Positions 7,997-16,443 of a DNA stretch of 64,000 nucleotides are shown here, piece by piece (within the stretch, counting starts at the first letter, position 1; each line of letters begins with the position of its first letter). This stretch comes from Salinibacterium hongtaonis. GTDB lineage: Bacteria > Actinomycetota > Actinomycetes > Actinomycetales > Microbacteriaceae. The position numbers and the translations under genes are program-made. A model generated the notes under the pieces. The model made no database searches. It was not told where the DNA came from and saw nothing but the letters and a program-made list of their open reading frames with translations. The stretch spans positions 62,001 through 126,000 of the forward strand of contig NZ_CP026951.1 of NCBI RefSeq assembly GCF_003065485.1, written 5' to 3'.

Positions 7997-9001
7997 TCAC
8001 CATCGGTTCGTTACATGCTCGGCCCACCCCAGAACGCCATCGACCGGCACTCGCTCGCCCGAATCGTCGGCCATCCAGCCCGAATAGAAACCGAAGCACT
8101 GGTGGGTCGCCGAGGCGATAACCACAAAATTGGTAGTCGAGACCCGGTCATAGAACGGTGTGAAAGTTAGGTCGGCACGCTCGCCGGTGATGCGCCACGG
8201 GCGCAGCCAATCCTCCTGGTCGTAATCCCACACCAGCTCCTCGCTGATCTTGTGCATGCGGCCATCGATCACCAGAGCGTTTTCGGTTGATCCAGACCCC
8301 GCGGTCCACTTGCCGCCGAGTTGCACCCCAATCGTGCGGCCGTCGACGACGCCGGATGCAGCGCCCCAGTTCCAGGTGAGTGTGTACGGCCAGCGGCCTC
8401 GACCGTGGTCAAGCACGGCCCAGCTCTCACCCTGCTGCACCGTAGAGGTCACGCCATCGATCGTGATGGATCCCGTCGCGGGGCGCGCAACGTCCTTCAC
8501 CGTGTACTGAAACAGACGCTTCGACCACGGCACAACAACGCCCATGAACTCGTGCCCCTCTGGGCGGTGCGCCATCACGTCGAAGCTCACGCGCGGGGTC
8601 GACCCTCGCAGTCGCGTGCCACCCTCGACCTCGTCGATCGTGATCTCCAGGTCGCCCACCCGCACATGAGTCCGACCCGCGCCCAGCGTGCCCGGCAGCG
8701 TGGGGCCGGCCCACGGCATCGTGATCTCGGTCGCGTCGACGGCCTCGCCCGTCGCCCGATCGAACGCCCATACCTGGTGCAGGCCCGCATAGTCGAGGCT
8801 CGACACCGTAATGGCCAGGATGTGGGAGGGCGTCGTAACGCCCCAGTACTCCCAGCGCTTGTTGCGACCCCAGCCGTAGAGCCCAGTGCCGATGCCACCG
8901 GTGTTCAGAAGCGGGCTGCGATAGAAGCCCACGGCATCCGGGTTTAGCTGGCCGTTCGGCAGGCACAGCTCAGTAGGCGTAAGAATTTCGCGTTCGGGCA
9001 C
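7997..9001 (-). CDS. DUF2804 domain-containing protein
   Basis: The 334-aa protein matches the DUF2804 family pattern, a predicted all-beta protein rich in Trp and Gly (GWGRNKRWEYWGVTTPSHIL, GRGRWPYTLTWNWGAASG, RPWRITGERADLTFTPFYDR). No signal peptide or membrane segment is visible. The function of the family is not established; a carbohydrate- or lipid-related role is only a guess. GTG 9001 (or TTG 9004) follows AAGGCGG and gives the conserved beginning VPEREILTPTELCLPNG. The frame is open upstream to 9241, but that part has no family-like sequence and overlaps the divergent hydrolase gene. Confidence 0.75.
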   Translation of the reverse strand: MPEREILTPTELCLPNGQLNPDAVGFYRSPLLNTGGIGTGLYGWGRNKRWEYWGVTTPSHILAITVSSLDYAGLHQVWAFDRATGEAVDATEITMPWAGPTLPGTLGAGRTHVRVGDLEITIDEVEGGTRLRGSTPRVSFDVMAHRPEGHEFMGVVVPWSKRLFQYTVKDVARPATGSITIDGVTSTVQQGESWAVLDHGRGRWPYTLTWNWGAASGVVDGRTIGVQLGGKWTAGSGSTENALVIDGRMHKISEELVWDYDQEDWLRPWRITGERADLTFTPFYDRVSTTNFVVIASATHQCFGFYSGWMADDSGERVPVDGVLGWAEHVTNRW

Positions 9002-9124
9002 CAATGACCGCCTTAGAAGAAGGGATGTTGGGGCGATCCTAGCGACGACGCCGTCAGCGCCTGAACCGGGCGCCGCAGCGGCCCTGGCTCTACACTGGAA
9101 CACCACTATGACGGAGGAGTCACC

Positions 9125-9994
9125 GTGATTCGCTTCACCGCCGAACGCAAGGATCGCAGCTTCGTCGACCCCGAGGGCGTGGAGATCCACTTTTATCAGT
9201 GGAAGGTCGGAACACCGCGGGCCATCGTGCAGATCGCCCACGGCCTAGGCGACCATGCCCTGCGCTACGAGCAGGTCGCGCAAGACTTCGTGGCCGCCGG
9301 CTACACGGTCTATGCCGACGACCACCGAGGCCACGGCCGCACTGGAGCAACTCAGTGGCCGGGGGAGCCAGAGAAGATGGGCCGCCTCGGGCCCGGCGGG
9401 TTGCGGGCCACCGTCGCCGACGTTCGCCAGATGACGGCCATCATCCGCGCCGAGAACCCCGGCGTTCCCGTGGTGATGGTGGGCCACAGTTGGGGATCGC
9501 TCCTCGCGCAGATCATCCTCAACGAGCATTCCGAAGACTTTGACGCAGTCGTGCTGAGCGGCAGCGCATTGCGCACGTTCCGCCACATGAACGGCGGCAA
9601 GCTCAACGCAAAGCACGCCCATCTCGGAACCACGGGCAATGAGTGGCTCAGCCGCGACCCTGCGGTGGCGGCGGCATTCTCCGACGACCCCCTCGCGTTT
9701 GCGGCATCGGCAATCAAACAGCTGGGCCTGCGCGACAGCCTCCGACTGATGGGCAAGCCCGCCCGCGACCTTGCTCACGACGTTCCCCTGCTCATCCAGG
9801 TGGGCAGCGACGACAGCTTTGGCGGTGAGCGCAGCGCCGAACTCTTGGCCGAGGCCTACATCACACGCTCGGGGCTTACGGACGTCGAGCTCATCGTTTA
9901 CCTCGAAGCGCGGCACGAGATCTTCAACGAGACCAACCGCGACGAGGTCATCGCCGACACCCTCGAGTGGCTGGATGCTCGCATCCCGAGCTAG
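9125..9994 (+). CDS. Alpha/beta hydrolase, monoacylglycerol-lipase-like
   Basis: The 289-aa soluble hydrolase has the Hydrolase_4 (serine aminopeptidase/MAG lipase) pattern: AHGLGDHALRYEQVAQDFVAAGYTVYADDHRGHGRTG at the oxyanion region, VGHSWGSLLAQ with the nucleophile Ser near residue 122, an Asp in QVGSDDSF, and the His in EARHEIFNE. It probably cleaves ester bonds of monoacylglycerols or similar lipids. GTG 9125 is preceded by GGAGG with good spacing. It is divergent from the DUF2804 gene and monocistronic. Substrate specificity cannot be read from sequence. Confidence 0.88.
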   Translation: MIRFTAERKDRSFVDPEGVEIHFYQWKVGTPRAIVQIAHGLGDHALRYEQVAQDFVAAGYTVYADDHRGHGRTGATQWPGEPEKMGRLGPGGLRATVADVRQMTAIIRAENPGVPVVMVGHSWGSLLAQIILNEHSEDFDAVVLSGSALRTFRHMNGGKLNAKHAHLGTTGNEWLSRDPAVAAAFSDDPLAFAASAIKQLGLRDSLRLMGKPARDLAHDVPLLIQVGSDDSFGGERSAELLAEAYITRSGLTDVELIVYLEARHEIFNETNRDEVIADTLEWLDARIPS

Positions 9995-10056
9995 ACGTCA
10001 CCGACCGCTGCCCCTCTGCGCGCGGGGCCGTCGTGCGCACGAGCGCCGCGCGCCAG

Positions 10057-10075
10057 TTAGGCTTGCCTAAGCAAA
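10057..10075 (+). promoter_or_regulatory. Putative DtxR/IdeR-type iron box
   Basis: TTAGGCTTGCCTAAGCAAA matches the DtxR/IdeR consensus TTAGGTTAGCCTAACCTAA at about 15 of 19 positions. It sits 18 bp upstream of the ATG of the lipoate ligase gene, which heads an operon with iron/haem-type ABC transporter genes. Iron-dependent repression of the whole operon is inferred. Confidence 0.75.
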
Positions 10076-10093
10076 GAGCGAGGAGGACCCGGC

Positions 10094-11143
10094 ATGCACG
10101 GGGAGTACAAGGTACCCGGTGGCAAGCTTGTTGTCGTCGACCTCGATATTGAGCAGGGCCGCATTGCTAACTTCCGGCTCGCCGGTGACTTCTTTCTCGA
10201 GCCAGACAGCGCCCTCGACGACATTAACGCCGCAGTTAACGGCATGCCAGAGTCCAGTGATTCGGCGAGCATCGCAACCGCGATCAGCCGGGCCCTGCCC
10301 GATGGCGCGCAGCTCTTGGGTTTCTCTCCCGAGTCGGTGGCCATCGCCATCCGCCGGTCCCTCTCGAAGGCCAGTAGCTGGACCGACTACGACTGGAAGC
10401 TCATCCACGGCGAAGCGCTGCCGCCTCGCCTGCACCTCGCTCTCGACCAGGTGCTCACAGAAGAAGTGGGCGAGGGCCGCCGCGGGCCGACTCTGCGCAT
10501 CTGGGAGTGGAACGAACCGGCCGTCGTGATCGGCAGCTTTCAGTCCCTCAAGAACGAGGTGGATCTCGCCAACGCCGAGAAGTATGGCATCGACGTTGTG
10601 CGCCGGATCAGCGGTGGTGGCGCCATGTTCATGGAGGCCGGCGGAATCATCACATGGTCGCTCTATGTGCCGGGCGATCTGGTGCAGGGCCTCACGTTCG
10701 CCGATTCGTATGCGTTCCTCGATGAGTGGGCCGTGACGGCGCTCAAGTCCCTCGGCATCGACGCGAGCTACCAGCCGCTCAACGACATCACGAGCCCGTC
10801 AGGCAAAATTGGCGGAGCTGCCCAGAAGCGTCTCGGCAATGGCGCCGTCCTTCATCACGTGACCATGAGCTACGACATGGACCGGGACCGCATGGTCGAG
10901 GTTCTGCGCATCGGCCGCGAGAAGATGAGCGACAAGGGCACCAAGAGCGCCAACAAGAGGGTCGACCCGCTCAAGACGCAGACGGGGCTGAGCCGTGACG
11001 CGATTATCGAGCGGATGGTCGACACGTTCCGCGGACTGTATGGCCTGACGCCCGACGAGATCACGCCCGACGAGATGGCCAAGGCCGAGCAGCTGGTCAC
11101 CGAGAAGTTCGCCACCGATGCGTGGCTCAAGCGGGTGCCGTGA
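10094..11143 (+). CDS. lplA: Lipoate-protein ligase A
   Basis: The 349-aa enzyme activates free lipoate with ATP and attaches it to lipoyl domains of dehydrogenase complexes. The catalytic BPL/LplA domain covers roughly residues 120-290: RIWEWNEPAVVIGSFQSLKNEV, the RRISGGGAMF loop, and SGKIGGAAQKR with the lipoyl-AMP-binding lysine. The first 100 or so residues look like the small accessory domain, which in classical LplA is at the C-terminus, so the domain order is swapped. The ATG follows GAGGAGG. A putative iron box lies just upstream, and the stop overlaps the FecCD permease start (GTGA). Iron-controlled salvage makes sense because lipoyl synthase is an Fe-S enzyme. Confidence 0.92.
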   Translation: MHGEYKVPGGKLVVVDLDIEQGRIANFRLAGDFFLEPDSALDDINAAVNGMPESSDSASIATAISRALPDGAQLLGFSPESVAIAIRRSLSKASSWTDYDWKLIHGEALPPRLHLALDQVLTEEVGEGRRGPTLRIWEWNEPAVVIGSFQSLKNEVDLANAEKYGIDVVRRISGGGAMFMEAGGIITWSLYVPGDLVQGLTFADSYAFLDEWAVTALKSLGIDASYQPLNDITSPSGKIGGAAQKRLGNGAVLHHVTMSYDMDRDRMVEVLRIGREKMSDKGTKSANKRVDPLKTQTGLSRDAIIERMVDTFRGLYGLTPDEITPDEMAKAEQLVTEKFATDAWLKRVP

Positions 11144-12192
11144 ACGAAAAGACTCGCACGCGCCGCAGAGGCGTGGTGCTCACCCTTGTGCTCGTTGTCG
11201 CATTGCTCGGCGGCGTTCTGCTGTCGGCGATGCTCGGCCAGCTGCCCGTCACCCCTACCGAGGTGATCGGCTCGATTCTTCAGGCGATGGGAATCCAGAA
11301 CGAATGGGCTCCCACCGACCCCATCGTTGAAGCCACCCTGTGGGCGGTGCGGTTCCCGCGCATCGTCATGGGCCTCGTCGTCGGTGCTGCGCTGGCGGTT
11401 GCCGGTGCCGTAATGCAGGCGATCTTCGGCAACCCGCTGGCCGAGCCCGGCGTCGTTGGGGTGTCATCCGGTGCCGCCCTTGGCGCTGCCGCCGCGATCG
11501 TCTTTGGGCTCACGGCCTTTGGCGGATGGATCGTGGCCGTTATGGCATTCGCCACAGGCCTGTTGTCGGTGCTGCTGGTGTACTTTGTTTCTCGCTCGAG
11601 CGGCCGCACCGAGGTTGTCACCCTGCTGCTCACCGGAATCGCGATCAACGCGTTCGCGGGGGCGGGGCTCGCCATGCTCATGTTCGCCGGTGACGCGTCG
11701 AGCCGTGAACAGATCGTTTTCTGGCAGCTCGGTTCGATGAATGGCGTTCGGTGGAACGAGGTCGCGATCGTTGCGCTCGTCACAATCGCCGGCATCATCG
11801 GCGCGATGTTCGCCGCCCGTCGCTACGACCTGCTCGCGCTCGGTGAGCGCGCCGCCAAGCATCTCGGCGTCAATGTGGAGCAACTGCGTGTCGTATCGAT
11901 CGTGCTCGTTGCCCTGCTGACGGGTGTCGCGGTCGCCTTCTGCGGCATCATCGCGTTCGTCGGCCTGGTGGTGCCCCACATCATCCGTATGGCTATCGGC
12001 CCCGCTCACCGGCCGCTCATCCTGGCCAGCGCCATCGGCGGCGGTGTTCTGTTGGTCTTCGCCGACATCCTGGCGCGCACCCTCATCTCGGGGGCTGACC
12101 TGCCCATCGGCATGCTCACGTCGCTCGTTGGCGGGCCGTTCTTCTTCTACCTGCTCTACCGTGCCCGCAAGCAGAGCGGGGGGTGGGCGTGA
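11140..12192 (+). CDS. FecCD-family ABC permease (iron/haem uptake)
   Basis: The 350-aa protein belongs to the FecCD/BtuC permease family, with about ten membrane segments and the conserved stretches PRIVMGLVVGAALAVAGAVMQAIFGNPLAEPGVVGVSSGAALGAA and AFCGIIAFVGLVVPHIIRM. It would form the transmembrane homodimer of a siderophore or haem importer. GTG 11140 overlaps the lplA stop, so translation is coupled. The ATPase gene follows with a one-base overlap. A HmuU-like haem role is plausible because the ATPase resembles HmuV, but no haem- or siderophore-binding protein gene is adjacent. Confidence 0.9.
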   Translation: MNEKTRTRRRGVVLTLVLVVALLGGVLLSAMLGQLPVTPTEVIGSILQAMGIQNEWAPTDPIVEATLWAVRFPRIVMGLVVGAALAVAGAVMQAIFGNPLAEPGVVGVSSGAALGAAAAIVFGLTAFGGWIVAVMAFATGLLSVLLVYFVSRSSGRTEVVTLLLTGIAINAFAGAGLAMLMFAGDASSREQIVFWQLGSMNGVRWNEVAIVALVTIAGIIGAMFAARRYDLLALGERAAKHLGVNVEQLRVVSIVLVALLTGVAVAFCGIIAFVGLVVPHIIRMAIGPAHRPLILASAIGGGVLLVFADILARTLISGADLPIGMLTSLVGGPFFFYLLYRARKQSGGWA

Positions 12193-12974
12193 TGGCGGCC
12201 AACTCTGTGACGGTCTCGGCCCGCAGCATTGGGGTCACGATCGACCGTGCCACGCTGCTGCGGGATGTTTCGCTCGATATCCGCGGCGGCGAAGTCTTGG
12301 CCCTGGTGGGGCCCAACGGTGCGGGCAAGTCGACCCTGCTCGGCGTGCTTTCGGGCGACCGTGCCCCTGCCGAGGGTCGGGTCGAGTACGACGGGCGCGA
12401 TGTCGCCACGCTCAAGCATCTTGAGCTGGCTCAGTTGCGCTCGGTGCTCACGCAGGAATACTCGGTCAGCTTTCCATTCCGCGTTCGCGAGGTCGTTGAG
12501 ATGGGGCGCAGTCCCTGGTCTCGCGTGACGGATATCGATAACGATGACGAGGTCATCGACGCGGCGCTTGCCTCAACGGACGTGACGCACCTGGTCGATC
12601 GCCGCTTCACCTCCCTGTCGGGTGGTGAAAAGGCGCGGGTGTCGCTCGCTCGCGTTCTCGCCCAGAGCACCCCCGTCGTCTTTCTCGACGAGCCCACGGC
12701 CGCCCTGGACCTGCGTCACCAAGAAGATGTGATGCGGGTCGCCCGCCGACTCGCTTCGGAGGGGCGCGCCGTCGTGGTTGTGCTTCATGACCTCTCGCTC
12801 GCGGGAGCGTATGCCGATCGCATTGCCCTGCTCGCGGACGGGCGCATGGTTACGGTCGGCACCCCTGCCGAGGTTCTCACTGCGGATCTCGTGCGCAATG
12901 CCTATGGGCTCGAGGTGCAGATTCTGCATCAACCCGAGACGGGCCGCCCCATCGTGCTGCCCGTACGGCACTGA
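12192..12974 (+). CDS. HmuV-like ABC transporter ATPase (haem/iron)
   Basis: The 260-aa ATPase shows Walker A GPNGAGKST near residue 40, the Q-loop in LTQEYSVSFPFRVREVVEMGRSPW, signature LSGGEKARVSLARVLAQ, Walker B VVFLDEPTAALD and the switch His in VVLHDLSLAGAYADRI. The EVVEMGRSPW segment and overall length are typical of HmuV/FhuC-type importers. ATG 12192 overlaps the permease stop (TGATG); GTG 12189 is a possible alternative. It powers the FecCD permease encoded immediately upstream. It ends the iron-box operon; the next gene has its own start region. Confidence 0.9.
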   Translation: MAANSVTVSARSIGVTIDRATLLRDVSLDIRGGEVLALVGPNGAGKSTLLGVLSGDRAPAEGRVEYDGRDVATLKHLELAQLRSVLTQEYSVSFPFRVREVVEMGRSPWSRVTDIDNDDEVIDAALASTDVTHLVDRRFTSLSGGEKARVSLARVLAQSTPVVFLDEPTAALDLRHQEDVMRVARRLASEGRAVVVVLHDLSLAGAYADRIALLADGRMVTVGTPAEVLTADLVRNAYGLEVQILHQPETGRPIVLPVRH

Positions 12975-13035
12975 CCTGCCCTCTCCCGCGGGCTCTCGGC
13001 ACGAGAGCGGTGCCAGCGGGTGGGAGGATGGTGCC

Positions 13036-13920
13036 ATGACCGCCTGGACCCCCGATTGCCCGAACCGGGTGATGCAGGGCGACAACCTCGAGCTGATCGC
13101 CGGGCTCCCCGATGGCGCATTCACCCTCGTTTACCTCGACCCTCCTTTCAACACCGGTCGGAGTCAGACCCGTCAGACAACGACGAGTGTGCGCAGTGCC
13201 GAGGGTTCCGTTCGCGGCTTTAAGGGCCAGAACTACGAGCGCATCCGCGGCGATCTCATGAGCTACGACGACCACTTCGAGGATTACTGGTCGTTTCTCG
13301 AACCACGACTCATGGAGGCCTGGCGCCTCCTCGCCGATGACGGCACGCTCTATCTGCATCTCGATTACCGCGAGGCGCACTACGCCAAGGTCATGCTCGA
13401 TGCCCTTTTTGGCCGCGATTGCTTTCTCAACGAGATCATCTGGGCCTATGACTACGGGGCCAAGTCCAAGAGCCGGTGGCCCACAAAACACGACACGATT
13501 CTCGTCTATGTGAAGAATCCGGATGCTTACCACTTCGATTCCGAGGCGGTCGATCGCGAGCCCTATATGGCGCCGGGCCTTGTGACCCGCGAGAAGGCGG
13601 AGCGAGGAAAGCTGCCGACCGATGTGTGGTGGCACACGATCGTCTCGCCCACCGGCTATGAGAAGACCGGCTATCCCACTCAGAAGCCCGAGGGCATCCT
13701 TCGCCGCATCGTGCAGGCGTCGTCACGGCCGGGAGACTGGGTCATCGACTTTTTCGCCGGAAGCGGCACGACGGGGGCAGTTGCCGCGGCCCTTGGGCGC
13801 AAATTTGTGCTCGTGGACCGCAGTGATGAATCGATGGCGGTCATCCGCGCCCGCCTGGAGAAGGCCTCCGTCGAGGTCGAGTTCGTGGGCGAAGCCGTCG
13901 CCAAACCCGCGGGCGCATAG
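13036..13920 (+). CDS. Site-specific DNA methyltransferase, beta class (N6A or N4C), orphan
   Basis: The 294-aa protein carries the catalytic motif IV DPPFNTG (residues 35-41) before the AdoMet-binding motif I FAGSGTTGAVAAALGRKFVLVD (about residue 239 onward). This is the order of beta-class amino-methyltransferases such as CcrM and M.HinfI. The central region, with GAKSKSRWPTKHDTILVY and TDVWWHTIVSPTGYEKTGYPTQKPEGIL, includes the usual substrate-binding motifs. ATG 13036 follows GGGAGG; the open frame continues upstream but that part overlaps the ABC ATPase. No restriction endonuclease, specificity subunit or Vsr gene is beside it, so a solitary, regulatory or protective methylase is likely. 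Target sequence unknown. Confidence 0.9.
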   Translation: MTAWTPDCPNRVMQGDNLELIAGLPDGAFTLVYLDPPFNTGRSQTRQTTTSVRSAEGSVRGFKGQNYERIRGDLMSYDDHFEDYWSFLEPRLMEAWRLLADDGTLYLHLDYREAHYAKVMLDALFGRDCFLNEIIWAYDYGAKSKSRWPTKHDTILVYVKNPDAYHFDSEAVDREPYMAPGLVTREKAERGKLPTDVWWHTIVSPTGYEKTGYPTQKPEGILRRIVQASSRPGDWVIDFFAGSGTTGAVAAALGRKFVLVDRSDESMAVIRARLEKASVEVEFVGEAVAKPAGA

Positions 13921-13956
13921 GCGCTGCGCGACCCAGCGGCCCCTGCCCGACCTCGT

Positions 13957-14979
13957 CTAGACCGACTGGCGCTCGATCAGGTGTGTGGGGATGATCGTGC
14001 GGCGAGGCACGTCCTCCCCATTGATGAGCCGCACCACAACCTCGGCGATGGCCGATCCTTGCCGCACCGACGGCTGGTCGATCGTTGTGAGCGGCGGCAG
14101 CGAGTTTTGGGCGTAGTAGTCGTTGTCGATGCTGACGATGCCGATGTCTTCTGGCACGCGGAGGCCGTGCTCGCGCAGCGCCACCAGCGCTCCTGAGGCC
14201 ATCTGCGCGCTCGCGGCGAAGAGCCCATCGATTGGTTGCCCGCGATCGAGGAGCCGGCGCATCGCCTGTTCGCCGCCACTGGGGGAGAAGTCGCCCTCTT
14301 CGTGAAGCGAGGCGTCGAGCCCGGCCGCCTCGAGAGCCTCGCGCCAGCCCTGAGTACGGTCGATGCCGGAGGCCATGTCGTGGGGTCCGCTGATCGTGGC
14401 GATGTTCTTCTTGCCGTGATCGATGAGGTACTGAGTGGCCTCACGAGCGGCGGCAACGTTGTCGACGTCCACGAAGTAGCTCTGCGAGCTGTCCTCGCTC
14501 ATGGGGCGGCCACCGAAGACCACGGGCATGCGCTGTGACAGTTGCACATAGGAGCTGTCGTCGCTGTGATGCGAGAGGATGAGCGCCCCATCGACGTTGC
14601 CGCCCTGCAGGTATCGCCGGGTCTTCTCCGACTCGGTCTCGGAGGCGATGAGCAGGCTGAGCGTGTACTCGGTGTCGGCCAGGTACATCGCGGCACCCTG
14701 GATTACGGACGCAAAATAAGGGTCTGCGAAGAACTTGGCCGTGTTCTCGGGGATGACGAGGGCGATCGCGTGAGTGCGACGGCTCGCCAGCGACCGAGCC
14801 GCACGGTTGGGCACATAACCGAGGCGGTCGATTGCCGCGGTGACCGCAGTGACAACCTCAGGTGTGACATTGGGGCTCCCGTTGACCACGCGTGAGACCG
14901 TTGAGCGTGACACCCCGGCGAGCTCCGCCACTCTCTCGAGTGTGGGAGCGCTTGCCGCGGAGGCTTCGCCGATGCTCAT
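13957..14979 (-). CDS. cebR: LacI-family repressor, probable CebR
   Basis: The 340-aa regulator has an N-terminal LacI helix-turn-helix (TLERVAELAGVSRSTVSRVVNGSPNVTPEV, with hinge LGYVPNRAARSLASRR) and a periplasmic-binding-protein-like effector domain. It is adjacent to a GH1 beta-glucosidase and a binding-protein/two-permease sugar transporter, the same content as the Streptomyces cebR-cebEFG-bglC locus. The 14-bp palindrome recognised by CebR in Streptomyces is present upstream of the binding-protein gene. It would repress the cluster until cellobiose or a related beta-glucoside binds. A partial CebR-like site (11 of 14) lies inside its own early coding sequence near 14943. Confidence 0.88.
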   Translation of the reverse strand: MSIGEASAASAPTLERVAELAGVSRSTVSRVVNGSPNVTPEVVTAVTAAIDRLGYVPNRAARSLASRRTHAIALVIPENTAKFFADPYFASVIQGAAMYLADTEYTLSLLIASETESEKTRRYLQGGNVDGALILSHHSDDSSYVQLSQRMPVVFGGRPMSEDSSQSYFVDVDNVAAAREATQYLIDHGKKNIATISGPHDMASGIDRTQGWREALEAAGLDASLHEEGDFSPSGGEQAMRRLLDRGQPIDGLFAASAQMASGALVALREHGLRVPEDIGIVSIDNDYYAQNSLPPLTTIDQPSVRQGSAIAEVVVRLINGEDVPRRTIIPTHLIERQSV

Positions 14980-15021
14980 GACGCTGCATCCTTTTCGGTC
15001 AGGGTGGTGCTGGGTGCCAGT

Positions 15022-16443
15022 CTAAGCATGGACGCTCGTGTGCTCCGCGATGATGCTGGCGTACTCGAGCCCGCTGTCTTTAATTGTGCGCACCTGGGTG
15101 TCGTAATCCACGTGCACGATGCCGAACCGCTTGTCGAATCCCCACGCCCACTCGAAGTTGTCGAGCAGCGACCAGAGAAAGTATCCTCGCACGTCGGCGC
15201 CGTCGGCGACAGCATCGTTGACGGCCTCGACATGTGCGCGAATGTAGGCGGCGCGCTCCGGGTCAGAGACCCGGCCATCGATAACGACGTCGCCATCGTA
15301 GGAGGCGCCGTTCTCGGTGACATAGAGCGGGGGCAGCGTGGGGTACTGCTGCGTGAGCCGCACCAGGAGGGTGCGCAGCCCCGAGGGGTTGACCTCCCAT
15401 CCCATCGCAGTGCGGGGCAGGTCGCGGCTGGGAAAGGTCACGTATTCCGACCCGACGAAAGGCGATGACTTGAGGCTCGGCGTCGGCTGCAACCCAGCCG
15501 GAGTGCCCGCGGGCAGCGGATGACCGCTGACATTGTCGTCGTGGTAGTGGTTGACGCCCAAAAAGTCGATGGGTGCCGAGATCGTCTGCAGATCGCCGGG
15601 GAGAATCAGCTCGGCGAGCCCGTAATCCCGCACATCATCGAGAAGGTCCACGGGGTACGCGCCGAGCAGGATCGGCTCGAGGAACATGCGGTTCCATAGC
15701 GCGTCGATGCGGCGGGCGGCCTCGAGATCGACGGCATCCGTCGGGTCGTTGGGCACCGCGTTGGTCAGGTTGAGCGTGATGCCGATCTCGAGGGGCTGCG
15801 CCGCCAGCTCCCGAAGGGCCGTTGTGGCCAGCCCGTGGGCGAGGTGCTGGTGGTGCACTGCGGCGAGGGCAGCACGGGGATCCTGCAGACCGGGGGCATG
15901 CTCGCCCGCCGCATAACCGATGAGGGACGAGCACAGCGGTTCGTTGAAGGTGGTCCAGTGGTCGACTCTGTCGCCGAGCACCTCATGCACCGTCGCCGCG
16001 TAGTCGCGGAAGCGGTAGGCCGTGTCGCGGTTAGCCCAACCGCCCTTCTCCTGCAGAGCCTGCGGCAGGTCCCAGTGATACAGGGTGAGCCACGGAAGGA
16101 TGTTTGCGTCGAGTAGTTCGTCGACCAGGCGGCTGTAGAACTCGAGGCCCTTTTTGTTGACCTCGCGGTCTCCGGGCTTGATGCGGGCCCAGCTGGTGGA
16201 GAACCGGTAGGACTGCAGCCCGATGCGCTTCATCACCTCAACGTCGGCCGGCATGCGGTTGTAGTGGTCGACCGCGACCTCGGGGGTGTCGCCCTGGGCG
16301 ATGGCGCCGGGAACGCGAGCGAAAGCATCCCAGATCGAGTCTTCTTTGCCGTCGTTGTGGGCGGCGCCTTCGATCTGGGCGGCCGCAGTGGCCGAGCCCC
16401 ACACAAAGTTGTGGGGGAGGTGGGTGATGAGTGTCTGAGGCAT
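15022..16443 (-). CDS. bglC: GH1 beta-glucosidase (cellobiose hydrolysis)
   Basis: The 473-aa glycoside hydrolase family 1 enzyme contains NFVWGSATAAAQIEGA at the N-terminus, the acid/base motif TTFNEP and the nucleophile motif YVTENGASYDGD, plus the YSWSL-like FLWSLLDNFEWAWGFDKRFGIV. No signal peptide is visible, so it acts on imported cellobiose or cello-oligosaccharides in the cytoplasm to release glucose. Its start lies directly against the stop of the cebG permease gene (16443/16444), so it is the fourth gene of the ceb operon. cebR lies downstream in the same orientation. Confidence 0.95.
   Translation of the reverse strand: MPQTLITHLPHNFVWGSATAAAQIEGAAHNDGKEDSIWDAFARVPGAIAQGDTPEVAVDHYNRMPADVEVMKRIGLQSYRFSTSWARIKPGDREVNKKGLEFYSRLVDELLDANILPWLTLYHWDLPQALQEKGGWANRDTAYRFRDYAATVHEVLGDRVDHWTTFNEPLCSSLIGYAAGEHAPGLQDPRAALAAVHHQHLAHGLATTALRELAAQPLEIGITLNLTNAVPNDPTDAVDLEAARRIDALWNRMFLEPILLGAYPVDLLDDVRDYGLAELILPGDLQTISAPIDFLGVNHYHDDNVSGHPLPAGTPAGLQPTPSLKSSPFVGSEYVTFPSRDLPRTAMGWEVNPSGLRTLLVRLTQQYPTLPPLYVTENGASYDGDVVIDGRVSDPERAAYIRAHVEAVNDAVADGADVRGYFLWSLLDNFEWAWGFDKRFGIVHVDYDTQVRTIKDSGLEYASIIAEHTSVHA

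Noticed and set aside
12778-13035. N-terminal extension of the methyltransferase
   Set aside because: The frame lies inside the ABC ATPase gene; ATG 13036 with GGGAGG fits the family start.
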